NCBI GenBank assembly: GCA_951230915.1 | Contig: OX579633.1 | Span: 6,980,145-7,044,144 of the forward strand | Length of the DNA stretch: 64,000 bases | Source of the DNA: Antitrichia curtipendula | Lineage: Eukaryota > Streptophyta > Bryopsida > Hypnales > Leucodontaceae | Direction of reading: 5' to 3' | Part shown: in pieces, positions 12,151-23,922 of the stretch | How positions within the stretch are numbered: position 1 is the stretch's first letter | Layout of the letters: each line of letters begins with the position of its first letter | Program-made: the position numbers and the translations under genes | Notes under the pieces: generated by a model | Seen by the model: the letters and a program-made list of their open reading frames with translations, nothing else | What the model was told of the DNA's origin: nothing | Databases searched by the model: none

Positions 12151-14600
12151 TCACCTTGATGGTAGGTGGTCATTGGACTTTATTTTAATTTGGGTTTTCT
12201 TGCTAACATTGGGCATTTTCAGTTTTTACGTCTTGGTCATTTAATTTTTGTTGAATTCGACAATTTTTATTTTTTGTTTTATTTATTTATTAGCTTACTC
12301 TTAAATAATTATTTTCTACCAACTTTGTCCTCGGCTACTACAATATGTAGGAGACTGAAAATTATGTTCAGAGGATTGCCAAATCAACTGAGCAAATTTT
12401 TGGGGGTCAAATCAACACAATTATGTTGATTGACACTTCACAAACAACACGTTCAAAAAATCTCTGTTAATTCCAAAACGTGTCATGCAAAATCAACCAA
12501 TCTTGCAACACAGATAGTTACTATCAACAAAAAGTAGCATAAATTGTTAGTATTGATTTGGGCCCCCCTTAGTTTCTAGTAAGGTAACAGGTTCTAAAAT
12601 GGAGCAGGTTCTAAAACCAATCAGGCTCTATAAGTACATTTTGCACTTTCCAATGTACAAGTGGTGTGCATTTGAGGAGGTGGTCGGTTTTAGAGCCCAC
12701 AAAAATGTACTTTTCTGCTACTTCAGAAATTCATAACTAAATCTACAACGCTTCAAAAAAATATGAAACAACTTGGGTTAGATGCCAATTTCTCTTCCCT
12801 TTCAAGGAAAATTTACTGAAAAATATTTTAAGAAGTTTTACCTCCCCCAAAATTCAGATTTAACTCTTAGATGAGTGGTTTATGGACCTCCTACCTTAGT
12901 GTGCAAGAGCTGCTGGCAAGCCAAGTTGTGGAGCTCAGGGTGAGGCCAGGATAGTTGCTGGAAACCATGTGCATTGATTCGTTCAAAAAATAATGGAAGT
13001 TTAGGTCATCTAAAAAACCTATGGAGAGTTGAATATGCATTTTTGTTGTAATGTTGATTCCTAGTGGGTTTAGGCACAAAGAATAAGAAGATGGACTACA
13101 GCCTGGGTACTGCATGTTGATTTCATGGTTGAGCCATTTAAATATTTGATATTTTTGAGAATTTTGAAGTTGTGGATATCACTAGGATCAGCAGCGTACT
13201 CATTAATCAAGAAACCACTCATCTTTCACCGAGATAGAATTGTGTGTACCAAGACTGAAACCCTAATTGGGATCGTTGATCACCTGGTCTGCATGCATGA
13301 GCAATCCATCCATTAAGTTAGATTGTTGGTTGGTTGGGTTGGTTTGGTACGGTGAGATCTCGTGCACCATGTGTCACCCGGTCATGTGCTTGATACTTGG
13401 CTTGGTACTGTCGGAAAGCTCTCAACAAGGAGGGGTGCACAGGCTTTGTTTCGTGACATTTCGATATATGACAAAACAGATATTGAATTTAAAAAAAAAT
13501 AGAAATAAGAAAATTAGAAAATTCATTTTACTTTCTTTTGACTGTGGCAACGACACAGGACACACTAGTAGCTTTGAAATTACAGTAGAGACTAGAGTTG
13601 CATGTTTTGAGGCTCTTTTCATGTACAATTTAAAAATTGAATTTGAGAAAAAAAATTTGAATGTCTGATTCTGTTTCAATTGAATTTATCTCCAAAAGTT
13701 AAAATTGTCAACCAATACAAGTTTGAATTTCTTTTATCTTTTTAATAAATTAACATTAAAACTCAAAAAATCTTTGGGGTTTAAGGAATGGAGTGAGACT
13801 TTTGAAAACATATAAAAGACCTATCTCTTCTCTCCTCAAATCCCCCATTTTGCATTTCGGAACCTTACTAATTTTTTATTACAATGTTTTTTGGCCAAAT
13901 TTACTCTAAAGATTTTAATCTTTGATTCAAGTGTTTTAAAAGTGGTTCAGTCTTGTTACAATATACAATAGAGATTCTCTAAAGTTTTTGTAAGTGTTTA
14001 GTTTGGTGGACATGGGATCTCTACCAAAATTAGCAATTTCTATAATAAAACATTGTTTTGCTCTTATTTTTTTTATGTTCATGGGTTTGTGTCGCATTAT
14101 TGAAGTTCTTTTATTTTTCTAGATTTGGGGAGTCATGTACTAATCCCCTGGCGTGAAATTCTTTATTGAAAATTTCCTAGAGGTGTTGTAAATTTTTTTG
14201 TCATTTGATGTCTTTCCTTTTAATTTCTGGCATGTCTAAGTGTTATTATGTATGAATTTCACATAAAATTAAAGCTTTCAATTAGAAGTTTAAATCTCTT
14301 ATTTTATTTTTATTTTGCTATTCTCCCTTTAAGCATTTGAATTTCTATATAGACCAGTTTGCATTCCAAACATGTTTATATGTTATTTTGATGAATTTTG
14401 ATTGTAATAATACAAAGAGGAAGATATGTCACATTGATGACATCACTTGGAGTGACTCCAAGGTGACACCTTATCATCGACGTGTACGGGCAAACTATTA
14501 AGAGAAACAAATTACTTGAGAACCTCACTAATTTGAAGTAGTCCTATATTATAGAATTTCATTGCCTTTGAATTTAATTCTCAATTTCACTTTTTTAGTT
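12151..14600. other. Intergenic DNA, mostly AT-rich
   Basis: No gene is recognised. A GC-richer patch at about 12890-13470 has short frames on both strands without domains. Its end (13402-13464) resembles 5101-5163. The rest is AT-rich. Confidence 0.4.
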
Positions 14601-14860
14601 TTAACCCCTAAAGTATCAAGGCCTCTTGTCCATCAAAACACTCCAAACTGCAATTTCTATAGCAAAGAGCAAAAAAAAATTGAATGTTTTTATTTCCATA
14701 TCTAACCAAATGATTTTGTACTAAACTAGTATAGGAATGTGTGGAAGAAATTTCACAAACTTTGACCATGTAGATTGCAAAATATTTGTGTTTAAAATGA
14801 AGCAGAATCAAGTTTATCATCACCTAGCTCAATTACATTTTTTTGTCTTTGAACCTTTAT
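14601..14860. mobile_element. Partial TTAA element, family 1
   Basis: It begins TTAACCCCTAAAGTATCAAG and continues with sequence similar to the reverse complement of the right half of 43920-44483 (CACTCCAAACTGCAATTTC, then GACCATGTAGATTGCAA). No matching right end is seen downstream, so this appears to be a truncated copy. Confidence 0.5.
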
Positions 14861-16499
14861 AGCTTGTAATTTTTGCTCTATTGATTTTGAATTTCTAATT
14901 TTACATAATTAAGAAAATCAAGTTGAGACTCTAGGAAAAAAATTCAAAAAACATATACTTAATTTTTACTCATTAAAAAATTGTTAAGTAGAAGTAGGTT
15001 CAAGATCAAAGGAAAATCTAAATTGCTAATAGCTCTAAGATGGAATTGAAATACATTGAAGATGGAAAATAATTTTTTTTTAACTAAAAATTTGCAATTT
15101 GAGAAGATTTGATAATAAAGAGATTTCATTGAAACCATCTTCAATGTTTAGAATTGCGCGTGCAAGGGAGCCCTCTTTGCATGAATGTAGTAGACATGAA
15201 ATGAATTATTTTTAAATGTCCCTCGGTAGAATCATGACTTCCTACTATGGTAACAGACCATAGAAATTTCATCTCTAGATCATTAATTTTGGATACTCCC
15301 CAGTACTAAAAAAACTTAAACTGCAAAGTTTTACAAACTAACTAAATTTAGATTTCAATATAAAATATTTTTTTAAAATCTATAAAAAATAAAGAAAATC
15401 TAATTGCTATCAAATTAGACATTTCTAATAAAAATTTCAAGTTAATTGGGTTCATGCTTCAAAAGTTATAGTGGATGACATCTTTATCATTCCAATTGTG
15501 ATGCAAAATAGTATTGATCTTTCTTGCAATCACCTGCAGAGCAACCATAGCACAAGCACCTTCAACATAACGCTTGACTGGGATTCATTAATCATGTTGT
15601 AGGTTGGATGCATTAAACAGTACAACAGAGAAGTGACATTTGAAGGATGTTTCAAAGGTCTTAATGATGATTAATATTATTTTTTGGTTAGGCCTATGAA
15701 AGGAAATTGTAATCACCAAAATTGATTGAGAGGGTTAGTCAATCCATTGACTAAAACAAATTGTGCAAAATATGTCATTATTACTATTAAATGCATTTTC
15801 AATTTTTTTGTAGATGGTGTGAAACTCCTCTTGGAACTTCAATGTTATTATCTTTGTTAAATCCTAGTTCCTTTATTTTTGTATCATGAGATATTTTTAA
15901 ATTTATTTTGTGTATATGAAGTTGAAAAAGGGGATGATGAAAATAGTTTATCTTTTTGTTGACCATTGAGGTTTTGTGGCTTACATAGGGAATTCAAAGC
16001 CCATTTGTCAAAGTTAGACATCATATTGCCATGTCTAGTTGAACAACCCTAGGTGGATGTAATTGCAAGGTGTAAAGGTTGTTCTAAGTGTTGAGCTGAG
16101 AATACCAAACTACTGATTGTAAATGTTGGTTTAGAGAGTGGAAGCAAAAAATTGTGAGCAAATTAATGGAACTTTAGCTCATGACTCGATGATTAAATTA
16201 AAGCTCACATCAAGTTTAATAGCACTAGGAAGTAAAATGAGTCGATAAGTCATCCAATGAGTTTTAAAGTTGTCGACCAAATGTCCATCCCTTTAGAAAT
16301 TTGGTTAAGATCAACTAGGATTTCTTTATAAATATTGCATGACTTGCATCTATTACCCTCTCAAGGACCAAGTGTCCCCTTGAGAGATAGTGCAAAGTTT
16401 GAATAGGTTTCTATGATCTCAATTTTTGATGTGATTTTCTGAAATTTTTATTGAAGATAGGAAAACACATTAGATTTTTATGTTGAATCCTGAACTCCT
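14861..16499. other. AT-rich DNA, possibly decayed retrotransposon interior
   Basis: No readable gene. It lies 3-prime (minus strand) of the gag remnant and could be heavily decayed element interior, but no motif supports this. Confidence 0.3.
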
Positions 16500-17092
16500 C
16501 CAATTGTTCACTCTTGATAGAGTGATTGATAAGTCCTTCACACCATCTCTAAATTTGTATTGGAAACGGTTGATAAAAGCCTTGTCACTCCATTCAAGAT
16601 AGTACACAAGTTGTCAAAATTCAACAATATAGATAGATGTAAAGTATGACCCTTGCCTCAAATTTTGCACATTTTTGTCTCTATCATTTTCTTACGATAA
16701 CTACCTCCAAATGTTACAAAAATGCCTCTATATTGCAAAGTTACGGAGAATTTTTCTCCATCAATGGAGCAAACTAAGAAACAATTGCCCACTAGATAAA
16801 AGACTAATTATCCACAAGAACCATTTAGGTAGCTCCATTGGTATAACAACGGTTGTGTGTACAAGTAGAGTTACAGGTTCATCACAAAGCCACAAAATTT
16901 GGACCTTGCTCCATCAAATTTCTCTAGTATAGCAATCGTTGGTTCCTTTGTAATGACCATATATAGTTCATATAGAAACATCATAGGATCTTTCAAACGA
17001 AATGTTGGGGAGGTATGAGAATTGTTACTTGATGCTTTCAACTCAACAATCTCATTTTGGAGTGCAACCATCTCTTTGATCATCAATGACAA
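16500..17092 (-). pseudogene. Ty3/gypsy gag remnant
   Basis: The minus strand reads ILEKFDGARSKFCGFV at about 16930-16880. This matches the start of the capsid region commonly seen in plant gypsy gags (KFDGTRSKFRGFV). An N-terminal coiled-coil-like stretch (MVALQNEIVELKAS) precedes it. Downstream the frame is broken by many stops. It lies next to an LTR-like segment at 17301 on its 5-prime side. It may belong to the same shattered element as the pol at 5570-8672, which has the same orientation, but intervening sequence prevents proof. Confidence 0.6.
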
Positions 17093-17300
17093 GGCTACTT
17101 GAAATTGACAACACTAGCTATGCAATTTAAGCTCCAACAACTTTGTCTATGCATTGAATGCATAATGTTGTACAAATCTGTCACATACAGAAACACCACT
17201 ACTTACAGATTCTTCACTAGCATGCAATATAATTTGATCTCTAATCATCATGAGATTTAACAAAATACAGAAGAAAGTTGGAATCTTAACAAACTATTGA

Positions 17301-17430
17301 TGACAAGGAACCAAAATTCAATTCAAAGCCAAAAGAAGTAGCAAGGCAAAGAAGATTGTAAAAATTTCACAAGATGAGTATATTGTATAAAGAAGTACAA
17401 GAAGCAAGCTTAGCTATAAGGTTCCTTAGA
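17301..17430 (-). repeat. LTR-like segment matching 5429-5565
   Basis: It starts TGACAAGGAACC and shares about 100 bp with 5461-5560 in the same orientation (AAAGAAGTAGCAAGGCAAAG, TATTGTATAAAGAAGTACAAGAA). It sits just 5-prime of the gag remnant on the minus strand, the position of a 5-prime LTR. Confidence 0.5.
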
Positions 17431-18440
17431 CTTGTATTGGCAAGATTGAGGTTCTTCTCACCTTGCCTTCGATATATACAATCACTATGTCTTGAAGTTG
17501 ATTAAAACAAACTAGGATCTTCTAGGATACACTAAGAAATCCTAGGGATTATTAGAATGCTTTGAGAAGCCACGTTCATCGTTTAGAAGAGACATTTCAT
17601 AGCTTCAAGTAGCCACACAAAAGTAGATTTGAAGACACGTAACTTACTCCTCACACATGTATACCAAAGAAGTTTGACTTTTAAGGAAGTGACCATTCAC
17701 TTTTAAGCAAAAGTGTACAACCTCCTATGGTGTGTACATACATTGCCATTAAAAGTACATGGCTCCTGTTGCTCCAACCATGATATACTTTAAGCAAAAA
17801 TATATGGCCTATTATAGTGTGGCTATACACTACGGTCAACTAAACTTTGCAACTCTCGTTGCCCAAAAGTATATGGCTTCTTATAGTTACATTAGTGTAA
17901 TCTTACATTGTTGCCCAAAATAGATGGCCTTCACTGATGAAGACTTCTCCAAAATGTATGTTTGCAATCCAATGGATGTTAATAAACTTTGCATGTATCA
18001 TTTTAGATCAAACATTGGATGGCTAAAGCACCATGGAGTTGCATCTCTGTTATCTTGAAGTTGAATCCACACTCAACAATGCTAGCATGTGAGCCTAGGA
18101 ATGCAAGCTTACAAGCCTGAAGTCTAGGTATAAGTAGGCATTCTACAACCATTAAAGGTGCCTATAACATACATATTTATAATATAGGTACCCTATAACC
18201 ATGGAAGGTGCTTATGACATAGATACCTACAACACATGTACCTTTAACATAAATATCTTATAATCATCGAAGGTGCCTATAACTTAAGCATCTATTACAT
18301 AGGTGCCTAAGTTCCTAGACTCATGGGTTTAAGATTCAAGGCTCACATATTAACAACCCTGAACCCACACCTATGGATGAGGTTATTTGGATTGGTGTCA
18401 CACTAATTCAATCATTCATTTTCATCACCACAATATAGTA
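17431..18440. repeat. Degenerate tandem-like repeats, possible remainder of an LTR
   Basis: Two families of imperfect short repeats are visible. One is GTTGCCCAAAAGTATATGGC-type, between about 17700 and 17930. The other is CCTATAACCATGGAAGGTGC-type, between about 18130 and 18310. No gene is seen. The segment may be the rest of the LTR begun at 17301; the far end is not defined. Confidence 0.35.
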
Positions 18441-18444
18441 CAAT

Positions 18445-18961
18445 TTAAGGGCCACTTTACACCTAGAGGCCATGCCAATTATCCTTCAAGCCGATTGCAC
18501 AAAATTTTAGGCCCTTTTGGGCAATTCTACCGTCTATAAAGGCCTTGAGGCCAAGAAGCTAGGTTGATTCAATAAAACCTACAAAAAAGAGAGAGAGGGC
18601 TGAAATTTTCAAGGCCACTTTACACCTAGAGGCCGGGCCAATTCCCCTTGAGGCCAATTGTACAAAATCCAACGAATGTGATTTGTTGAAAAAAATAAAA
18701 TTTTATAAAATAAATTTTTTTAATTGAAATCTGACACTAACCCCGAGGCCAAAAATTGGTCTACCATTTTTGATGCACCCAATTTAGTGAGCTTGGGCCA
18801 TGTCAGATCATGTCTTTGTTGAATAAAAAATTCATTCCACCAAATTGGCCCGACCTCTAGGTGTAAAGCAAACCTAAAACATTTTGTCCAATCACAAGTA
18901 AGGATTCTTGGCCTCTGACACAACAAATTGGCCCAGCCTCTAAGTATAAAGCAGCCCTAAG
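18445..18961. mobile_element. MITE with GGGCCACTTTACACCTAGAGG-type ends
   Basis: The left end reads TTAAGGGCCACTTTACACC. The right end, in reverse complement, reads CTTAGGGCTGCTTTATACT, and both continue into TAGAGGC..GCCAATT. There is no coding content. A second copy of the same termini lies inside it. Confidence 0.6.
18607..18878. mobile_element. Inner copy of the same MITE family (self-nested)
   Basis: The left end CAAGGCCACTTTACACCTAG and an inverted right end CTAGGTGTAAAGCAAACC repeat the outer termini. The left subterminal sequence (GGCCAATTGTACAAAATCC) also parallels the outer copy. One copy therefore seems to have inserted into another. Confidence 0.55.
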
Positions 18962-19131
18962 ACATCCATGTTTGGTGGAGCAATAAGCTGTTGTGTAGAG
19001 TAAGTTAACCCCTGAAGGGCCCAAAGGCCCTTTGCAGCCGTATTGTGTTGTATTTCCGGTATTCGGGGCATGTCGTGGCGTTCATAACATTCAAGAGCTG
19101 TGAGAGCAGCTGCCTTCCCTCTGACGGAATG

Positions 19132-19190
19132 ATGTGGTATATTCCACATCATTTCATCCAAAGGATGAAATGGTGTGGAATATTCCACAC
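19132..19190. repeat. Short palindrome with TTCCAC/GTGGAA arms
   Basis: The sequence ATTTCATCC-AAA-GGATGAAAT is flanked by TGGTATATTCCACATC and GGTGTGGAATATTCCACA. It forms a long hairpin with a very short loop. Its role is unknown. Confidence 0.7.
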
Positions 19191-19427
19191 CCAACATTAG
19201 CTAATAAGCCACGCGTCAATAATGTCAGACTTCTGCTCAGTGCCAAGGTCATGACTGTACAATCGGGTTATTGGGAAATTGAACACTTTCAATTTCAACA
19301 GAAACAAAAAAATAGCTTAAAAAAAATGACAAACAATATAGTGAGGTCAATAATTTCAATGTTTGAATTCCCTCAGAGTGCATTGTAAGCCATTCACGTT
19401 TTGAGGTTTGGAATTAGAAGACAATTC

Positions 19428-20000
19428 TTTATGTACATATGGGGTGGTAGGGATAGAACAACCCATGTGGGATATGTAATTTAGAGTTTGTAATTTCTCA
19501 ACTGCTCATAGTTAAGTCTAAAGTAGGAATTGTGTTAAAATTATAATTTCAGACCTCATTTAGGCATAGTGAAATACCTTTTTTCAAAATACTTTGAACT
19601 AAAATAAGTTGTAGAATCAAGCTAAGTTTCATCTCCAAAAATCCGTTTTAGATTTAGATCTTCCACTCAAAAGTTATAGACAAATTCCATAGAGGGGTTT
19701 AAAAGGATTTTTTTTTGACATTTTCATACATCCTCTCTGAAATTTGTCCATAACTTTTGAGTGGAAGATCTAAATCTAAAACGGATTTTTGGAGATGAAA
19801 CTTAGCTTGATTCTACAACTTATTTTAGTTCAAAGTATTTTGAAAAAATGTATTACACTATGCCTAAATGACGTCTGAAATTATAATTTTAACACAATTC
19901 CTACTTTAGACTTAACTACGAGCGGTTGAGAAATTACAAACTTTAAATTACATATCCCACATGGGTTGTTCTACTTCCTACCACCCCATATGTACATAAA
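19428..20000. repeat. Large inverted repeat, arms of about 285 bp
   Basis: The left arm begins TTTATGTACATATGGGGTGG and the right arm ends with its reverse complement. Arms stay closely matched through AATTGTGTTAAAATTATAAT and AAAACGGATTTTTGGAGATG-type sequence up to a short central spacer near 19700. It is noncoding. It looks like a foldback MITE nested in the TTAA element. A transcript would form long double-stranded RNA (inference). Confidence 0.85.
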
Positions 20001-20204
20001 AAGCTTCTCTATACTACAGAAAAAATCAAAATGAATTATTGATGGCAATTGGTTAGATTTCATTGGTATAATAGTCAATGAAGTCTTTGTGTTTTGACAG
20101 ACCATCTATCTTTAAAATTATTTATTCGTATATTTTGTCCTAGAATTAGCCAATAAAATAGATATGTACTGCATTGTCTCGGTCCTCAAGCATACATTAA
20201 TAAC

Positions 20205-20681
20205 ATGTGGATGCATTTCGTGGATGAAGACTTCAGAGAGGCAAAGGCAGCCTCTCTGAAGGCTCTTGAATGTTATGTTTCCTTGCTTTCAAGTACACTG
20301 AGAAGTTGTTGGAAATTCCAAGGCGCATCCGAGCATGTTGGCAGTTTTGCAAAAAAAGTTGCCGAATTTTGGTGGTTTCATGAAGTATCCTGTGTCGCGT
20401 ACAATTTGCATACGGTACGTCTTCCTCTACAGCGAGGAGGCAACCCTGTGCTTGACCGAGTGAAAGTCGATGTTGGCTGGGTTGAGGACAGTGAAAGTCG
20501 ATGTTGCAGCGGTGAAATTTTCAGAGAACCTGGAGTATACATCGAAGGATCCCCACCGAAGCGATTGACGAATGGGTGCACAGTTGAATTGATAAAAATC
20601 GAAGTACTTTCCAGGCAGACTTATGTGAACCATAAAACTTGCTTCCAACAACCGATGGTCAAATTCACAAAGCTAATTTAG
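20205..20681 (+). other. Unrecognised 158-codon open frame inside the TTAA element
   Basis: I do not recognise the product. The segment KAASLKALECY has an inverted counterpart near 19080-19120 that reads KAAALTALECYER on the minus strand. The frame therefore looks like a duplicated fragment captured by the element rather than an independent gene. Base composition is GC-richer than the flanks. Confidence 0.25.
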
Positions 20682-20824
20682 AGTCCCTGTGAGTATCTCA
20701 AGATGCAATCTCTGTGGTTGAAATTCGAATTAGCAACCTCAATCAGCAAATCGATTTCCAGTATTCATGACGTGTACGAATACAATCCTGTATCAGAAAG
20801 GCCCAAGGGCCCTCCAGGGGTTAA

Positions 20825-22042
20825 CTTGTCTTGTGTCTGCATCTTTGAAGTCCATCCGGTTCCAGAGATGAATTCTTGGAAGCCACACATCCTTCTTTTC
20901 AGTCAAAATCACATTTTCAGTTTTCACTTCGATTTGGGTATACTCATGTTCATGACAACATTCCAGCTGACTCTTGTATGGAGTTTTTTACAGTGATGTG
21001 TTCCGTTGAGTTCCCATATTGGCACCATGGTGTATTTTCCAGTGAAATTGGGAAGAGAATCACAGAAATCACTTGTACAGGTGCTCAATTTTGAATTTTT
21101 CTGTGTTCAAATCTGTTGCTTTTCAAGTAAATCCAACCGTAGAATGGAAAACTACATTAGTATATGGATCACTTGAAATTTTTTGAACTGTTGATTCTTT
21201 TATTTTGTATGATTTTTTACATGGGGAAATGCTTTCAACGGTGAAGAAATAGCACATTCAAATGGGGCTCTTTTCTCTTTGGCAGCCTACTATGTCAAGC
21301 AAACTTATAAATTTGTGGTGGAACTCTACTAACAAGCAATAGGTTGCCACAAAAACTAACATCTCAACTTTAGAAAATTGCATAATCTATATAATCATGT
21401 TGTACTCAATGTACTTTAGGCAACTAGGTCAAATATTTGCATAGGAGGACCATTTCTTTTAGAAATTTGAAAAAATAAGTGAAATGGGAACCACTGAGAT
21501 CCAAGCAGCTAAAAGCACCCATACACTTCATGGAAGTTTGTGAAAAAAATTCAAGTAATTTTACCGTCCAGATCTTTGGCAAGGCAAGCTCAATCAATGG
21601 TCAACCATATAGGAATTGCCCCTTCATTTTTTTGCCGAACTGGAGGACTTTCGGTAGGTCTGGATTTGTTGAATAGCACAGAAATCACAAGACTTTCTCA
21701 AATTTCTTGTATTTGGTGTCGTTGGAGAGGTCTTGCAAAATCCTCTTAAATTTTTTTGTTGCATTTTCCCATCTAAATTTGGCAAATGATTGCAAATTTA
21801 GGCTAAAAAACATCAATGACACTTTATGTTCTCAATGACGTTTCGGGGTTAAGCCATATCTAGTCTTAAACATAAGCATTTGGGTTTGAGCGTCTACAAG
21901 CCCAAATGGTCAAACCTTGGAAATTGAATATATTAGACTTGCATTGATGTTTATGTTGAAGATTGTACAAACATTCCAGTTGTAACACAATTTTATGAGG
22001 GCCTTGTGGGTTGAAAATTTATAACTAAGGCTTGTTTCCAAA
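20825..22042. other. Intergenic DNA, nothing recognised
   Basis: Short frames without domains. A lone GGGGTTAA-like end at about 21845 lacks a partner. Confidence 0.4.
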
Positions 22043-22196
22043 CACTAATAGAAAGGTGGTCCTAAAAAACCAAGTTACAATGTAAGAACAAGGTTCTAGA
22101 GGTTCATTTAAACACCAAGCTAGTACCTAAATAGGTATTTAGAACCATACTCTCACACCATAACTTGATTTCCTAAGACCACCTTTCTACTAGTAG
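22043..22196. mobile_element. Short CACTA-like MITE, about 154 bp
   Basis: The left end is CACTAATAGAAAGGTGGTCC. The right end, in reverse complement, is CTACTAGTAGAAAGGTGGTC. Inverted similarity continues inward (AACCAAGTTA against AATCAAGTTA). No clear target duplication is seen. Confidence 0.5.
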
Positions 22197-23334
22197 AACC
22201 ACTGAAGAAATTGTGGTTGTCGAGGTAGACATTTGTTGAATCTTTGTCAAGAAAATTACAAAGTGTATGTACTTTAGATTTTTTTAACTCCTAAATGTCC
22301 AAGGCCCCAAAATGTGGTATTGAAGAAACTTGAAGTTGAATAAACCCTAACCAAATTATTATTTTTAGTAGTTTATATTTTTGAAATATTTTTTTGAATC
22401 CTAGTTTTAGCATCAAAAATTTGATTATCAAAATGAATGATTATGATTTTTTTTATTCAAGATGTTATACAAGGGTGTCCATTGCAATCTTGACTTTCCA
22501 TAGTATTGAAGGCTCTTGTCGCAGCACAGGATAGGTAAATTCCCCATTATACTCACAAAAATCACCCTAGAATATAACTAAGTGACTCTAAAGATTGAAC
22601 CCACGAGATTCTGTGAAGTATCTAACCTTATTAAGCACAATCCTTCCTTCCGGTCCTATTCGTAAAACTGGAAACACAAAAACACCAAGAAAACTAACGA
22701 CCAGATTTCCTCTATCTTCCGGTTCCAACTAGTTAACCGGTATTCAAATCCAACACAACTCCAGGATCTTACTACTTCCGGTCCTAATATCCGTCTAGAC
22801 CAATCCGCTCTAGACTTATAGGTATTCTCACTCCTATCCGGTTTGGTTTTACCTCTATTTAGCCATCAGAGGGGTTGCCGCTTGCTTTTGAGAGTGGTAG
22901 GCCCACCACACCTTCCGTAACTTATAGTGGCTGAAGACCCACTATCCTAATCTCTAATCCCCTAGACTAACACGGATCCGGTTTGATCCTTCACAATAAC
23001 CTAGATGGCAATCCGGTTTGCCAGTCACACAAAGATCCCCCGTACGATCCTCTCAGTACTACAACGACCTTGATGTCAATCCTAATCCGTACAAAGCTTA
23101 GGCGGTTACAAGTGCGCCCATCCGTTCCAACATCAACTAGAGTCCTTCTGTTTATCACTAAGATGGCGAGACCTCACATGAGATCGGACACTCAACCAGA
23201 TTTCCCACCCAGGAGTTCTAGCGCGACTAAGGAATCATTCCCTATCCGCCTAGCTTAACAACGGCTTTCTCACCCGGAATCTAAAACTCTAGACGTGCTG
23301 AGGCACTGAAGTTCAATCCCAACTCTCTCCTATC

Positions 23335-23566
23335 CACTATAAGAAAAAGGGGTGTTTTAAGTATAGTCCTAGAGATAACATTTTAAGTAATGACCTTTTT
23401 AGAAGATTTTCAGTAAAAATTTACAAGATATTTGTGTCTTTCTAGTAAAATTCTACTAGAAAGACACAAATATCTTGTAAATTCTTACTGAAAATCTTCT
23501 AAAAAGGTCATTACTTAAAATGTTATCTCTAGGACTATACTTAAAACACCCCTTTCTCTTGTAGTG
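23335..23566. mobile_element. CACTA-type MITE, 232 bp, near-perfect hairpin
   Basis: The ends are CACTATAAGAAAAAGGGGTG and, in reverse complement, CACTACAAGAGAAAGGGGTG. Arms of about 110 bp match almost completely. A 3-bp duplication ATC lies on both sides (23332-23334 and 23567-23569). It is noncoding. Confidence 0.85.
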
Positions 23567-23922
23567 ATCCGCTCACATGCACTTAGAACCAAGAAATAAG
23601 ACACCAAGGGGAGAATCTCCAATCAATCCGTTCGCGCCTCTCTAACTCCCTCTCATACAACTCTGCCACACTTGAGAGAAACATACAATAAGAGAGCAAA
23701 TAGAAAACACAAAAAAATGCAAAAGAAAGACTCCTAGTCCCCAGCACAGAGACTGTTTTATATACAACTATAAAACTTTTCAAAAATATAAAAAGGCAAA
23801 AGTGCCTCTAAAAGTCAACCTTTTTCCGGATCCTATCTTCTGGTCCGTCCTAACACTACCGGATCGGATTACAAATCCGGATCTGTTTCCATCCTATCCT
23901 ACCTTTACAAAACTATCTTACT

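Larger units (their letters stand above)
19005..20824. mobile_element. TTAA-flanked composite element carrying gene-like pieces and a hairpin
   Basis: It starts TTAACCCCTGAAGGGCCC and ends in the inverted form GGGCCCTCCAGGGGTTAA. TTAA is present at both ends. It is 1,820 bp. The interior holds a 573-bp hairpin (19428-20000), a small perfect-looking palindrome (19132-19190) and GC-richer, coding-like segments at both ends. It resembles the other TTAA elements only at the termini. Confidence 0.6.

Noticed and set aside
22983..23258. 91-codon plus-strand frame
   Set aside because: It lies in the noncoding end of the gag-like element, with no motif, and is opposite to the element's coding strand.
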